DNA from: Stigonema ocellatum SAG 48.90 = DSM 106950 | GTDB taxonomy: Bacteria; Cyanobacteriota; Cyanobacteriia; Cyanobacteriales; Nostocaceae | Direction: 5' to 3' | NCBI GenBank assembly: GCA_016903675.1 | Contig: JADQBA010000001.1 | Span: 62,001-126,000 of the forward strand | Length of the DNA: 64,000 nt | In this document: piece by piece, positions 62,075 to 64,000 of the stretch | How the letters are laid out: the number at the start of each line of letters is the position of its first letter | Position numbering within the stretch: the first letter of the stretch is position 1 | The notes under the pieces: generated by a model | What the model saw: the letters and a program-made list of their open reading frames with translations, nothing else | Told to the model about the DNA's origin: nothing | Database searches by the model: none | Program-made: the position numbers and the translations under genes

Positions 62075-63088
62075 ATGAAAGTCTATGAGATTCACACTGA
62101 TAAGCCTGGATTAGACGCTCTCACCCTCACGGAGCGATTGGAACCAAAACCCAATGTAGGACAAGTTTTGGTGAAAATACATGCAGCATCTTTGAACTAC
62201 CGTGACCTACTGGTGACCAAAGGAGCCTATGGTACTAAACAGTTTAAACCCATTATTCCTCTATCTGATGGTGTGGGGGAGGTTGTTGCCGTTGGGGAAG
62301 GTGTCACGCGGGTTCAGGTAGGCGATCGCGTAGCAGGCATTTTCATGCAAAAATTCTTATCAGGTGAATTAACCCAAGAGAAGTCAAACTCAGCACTTGG
62401 TGGGGCGATAGATGGGGTGTTGGCAGAATATGTCGTGTTTGACGAACAGGGGGTTGTGAAAGTTCCAGAACATCTCTGTGATGAAGAAGCTGCAACACTA
62501 CCATGTGCAGCCGTGACAGCCTGGAATGCTCTTATCGTCGAGGGTCAACTAAAAGCAGGTGACACGGTGCTGTTGCAGGGAACAGGTGGCGTGTCACTAT
62601 TCGCGTTGCAATTTGCCAAAATCATGGGGGCGCGAGTTATCATCACCAGCAGTAGCGATGAGAAGTTAAAGAAAGCCGAACAGTTGGGAGCAGATGTAGG
62701 GATAAACTATAAAACTATCCCAAACTGGGAGGAAAAGGTTTGGAATTTGACAAATAAAATAGGTGTGGATCACGTTGTTGAAGTTGGCGGTGCAGAAACT
62801 CTGTCTAAATCACTCCGTGCGGTTCGCTATGGTGGTAGGATTGCGTTAATTGGTGTTCTCACCGGAACAGCAGGTGATGTTAGCACCGTTTCTATCTTAC
62901 ATAAACATGTCAGAGTTCAGGGTATTTATGTTGGTTCTCGCGATATGTTCGAGGCGATGAATCGAGCGATCGCTCAACAAAAACTACGACCTGTGATAGA
63001 CCGCACCTTTGCATTCACTGAAGCAAGGGTTGCCCTAGCTTATCTAGAAAGTGGAGCACATTTTGGCAAAATTGTCATCCGCTGGTAA
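62075..63088 (+). CDS. MDR-family oxidoreductase
   Basis: 337 residues: GroES-like N-terminal part (AASLNYRDLLVTKGAYG, PLSDGVGEVVAVGEGV) and Rossmann part (GDTVLLQGTGGVSLFALQFA). The zinc-ligand Cys residues of classic alcohol dehydrogenases are not all in place, so a quinone/enone reductase-like role is likely. Strong AGAGGA-type site before the ATG. Homologous in fold, but not closely, to the gene at 19694. Confidence 0.88.
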   Translation: MKVYEIHTDKPGLDALTLTERLEPKPNVGQVLVKIHAASLNYRDLLVTKGAYGTKQFKPIIPLSDGVGEVVAVGEGVTRVQVGDRVAGIFMQKFLSGELTQEKSNSALGGAIDGVLAEYVVFDEQGVVKVPEHLCDEEAATLPCAAVTAWNALIVEGQLKAGDTVLLQGTGGVSLFALQFAKIMGARVIITSSSDEKLKKAEQLGADVGINYKTIPNWEEKVWNLTNKIGVDHVVEVGGAETLSKSLRAVRYGGRIALIGVLTGTAGDVSTVSILHKHVRVQGIYVGSRDMFEAMNRAIAQQKLRPVIDRTFAFTEARVALAYLESGAHFGKIVIRW

Positions 63089-63103
63089 AAAGTCTTTACA
63101 ATA

Positions 63104-63310
63104 TCATCCAACGACAAAATTTGCCGCGAAAATTACTACTATCGGTATAAAAATGTTATCAACTTCTCGTGGACTACATCCTTCAGCAAGGGTAGCCACA
63201 AAAGCCAGCAGCACAAGTCGGCTGAGATTCAATTCGCTTGGTAAAATGAGCCAGACAAAAAAGACACTGGCAACAAAAGCGAAAATAAACATCGAAAAGC
63301 TTCCTTCCAA
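63104..63310 (-). pseudogene. Phytol/polyprenol kinase family C-terminal fragment
   Basis: Two membrane helices with SELNLSRLVLLAFVATLAEG, CSPREVDNIFIPIVVIFAAN: the C-terminal end of CTP-dependent phytol, dolichol or diacylglycerol kinase-like proteins, where an Asp-Asn pair near the end is conserved. The upstream 150-200 residues are absent. The Met at 63310 is incidental. Confidence 0.5.
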
Positions 63311-63356
63311 GCTTTTGTCATGCCACTAGATAGGCAAATCGTGGAGTTAAACGGAG

Positions 63357-63542
63357 TTAATCAGAGTCTATACCTCTAATAATGCGCTCTAAGCACTCGC
63401 TCACGCTGAGGTCTGCATCAATAGCCAAAGCCTGCAATTTCTTCCATGCAGTAGGGGTAACAACTACCATGTGTCTCTGTTTCATCTCATCATAAAAAAC
63501 AGGTTGGTTTTTTATTCTTTTTTTCCCTTTATTGAGTTGCAT
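63357..63542 (-). CDS. RHH-like protein divergent from a TnpB-like gene
   Basis: 61 residues: basic start (KGKKRIKNQPVFYDEMK), a beta strand (RHMVVVTPTAWKKLQAL) and two helices (DLSVSECLERIIRG), a ribbon-helix-helix-like plan. It is a paralogue of the gene at 38483, and in both places lies divergent from a TnpB-type gene at about 60 bp. This copy is complete at its C-terminus. Confidence 0.65.
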   Translation of the reverse strand: MQLNKGKKRIKNQPVFYDEMKQRHMVVVTPTAWKKLQALAIDADLSVSECLERIIRGIDSD

Positions 63543-63603
63543 AATTCATCACATATAGATATACTAATAATATAACAGGGAAACCTCAAGGAAGTGGCAA
63601 TTA

Positions 63604-64000
63604 GTGCTGAAAAAGAAAAAAGGTTTTAATATCGCTACCAAAAGTGTCAAGTGCAAACTAGACCGCAATGGCTTTGAATTAACTGAAACCAAGACAGCTT
63701 TTAATGAAGTTGTTGCTTTTTACTTTGCACTAGTTAACACTCATCCCGAAGGTGTTGACATACCTGTTGCAGAGGATGGGGGCTGGAGATTTTACGAAAA
63801 GTTAACAATTGGAGTTGATCCTCAGTATCCGTTCCCAATTGAAGGTTTTCCTGCACAGTTTCGTCGTTCTGCTATACGTAAAGCGATTGGAGCTTGGGAA
63901 TCCTGGAATACTAACTATCAAAGGTGGTTGAATCGTCCCAAAAGGCAAGAGCATCATAGACCACCAGTACAACCGCGTCGGTTTAACTTCTCTCCTAGTT
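63604..64000 (+). CDS. TnpB-like (IS605 OrfB family) protein, cut by window edge
   Basis: Open from GTG 63604 to the window end (132 codons). Reads KGFNIATKSVKCKLDRNGFE, FNEVVAFYFALVNTHPEG and FRRSAIRKAIGAWESWNTNY, then RPKRQEHHRPPVQPRRFNFS, the N-terminal helical region of a distinct OrfB/TnpB subtype with an RHH partner. AAGGAAG lies upstream. The RuvC part is outside the window, so activity cannot be judged. Confidence 0.65.
   Translation, partial: MLKKKKGFNIATKSVKCKLDRNGFELTETKTAFNEVVAFYFALVNTHPEGVDIPVAEDGGWRFYEKLTIGVDPQYPFPIEGFPAQFRRSAIRKAIGAWESWNTNYQRWLNRPKRQEHHRPPVQPRRFNFSPS

Overview
The window looks like a filamentous, heterocystous-type cyanobacterium (Nostocales). HIP1 octamers (GCGATCGC) occur throughout. 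There is an NblA phycobilisome-degradation gene, a CYP110-type P450, a PEP-CTERM protein, an FtsH of cyanobacterial type and many WD40/STAND proteins. Dispersed hairpins, MITE-like elements, gene fragments and frameshifted duplicates mark it as a plastic accessory region or a large plasmid. I saw no rRNA, tRNA, CRISPR array or integrase.

Layout. 0-4.1 kb: a VOC (glyoxalase-fold) gene, its frameshifted duplicate and a third remnant, around a ParB-like gene with a divergent small regulator and a PEP-CTERM protein. 4.3-10.8 kb: an unrecognised pair of helical genes, then a DUF4157 polymorphic toxin with an RNase A-like C-terminus and its probable immunity gene, then fragments of a CHAT protease, RNase H and a beta-propeller protein. 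11.2-22.6 kb: nblA, ftsH, P450, RNase H, an XRE regulator, an OGFr-domain protein, a methyltransferase, an MDR oxidoreductase and a GC-rich secreted protein that looks foreign.

22.9-33.6 kb is the most unusual part. Two related leftward operons each face a divergent repressor, and a third is reduced to fragments. Each operon encodes an initiator-like protein (N-terminal winged helix, linker, conserved C-terminus) and a CxxC zinc protein. Operon 1 ends in a ParB-like protein and operon 2 in a two-repeat protein. The linker coding sequence of both initiators holds a regular array of palindromes, at 21-bp spacing in operon 1 and exactly 20-bp spacing in operon 2. The sequences differ completely, and in operon 2 the period is not a multiple of three. 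This resembles the lambda O gene, where the origin iterons lie inside the initiator gene. The ParB-like genes carry long palindromes of unrelated sequence at one homologous site, and the two-repeat gene carries seven TCTAGA sites. I propose a family of replication or partition modules whose DNA-binding proteins carry their own, co-diversifying target sites inside their reading frames.

33.7-40.1 kb: oxidoreductases, then a TnpB with valine at the expected RuvC-II glutamate, a divergent small RHH-like gene and a structured RNA or transposon-end element. 40.1-52.6 kb: two giant STAND ATPases, each with 14 WD40 blades and a shared C-terminal tail, flanking a run of small membrane proteins. 52.6-57.1 kb: a toxin-antitoxin remnant interrupted by an IscB fragment, a second copy of the structured element, transposase and kinase fragments, a MOSC protein and a MITE. 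57.2-64 kb: a radical-SAM remnant, catalase behind a large dyad, a nucleotidyltransferase, a DUF6174 protein, an MDR oxidoreductase and a second RHH/TnpB-like pair cut by the window edge.
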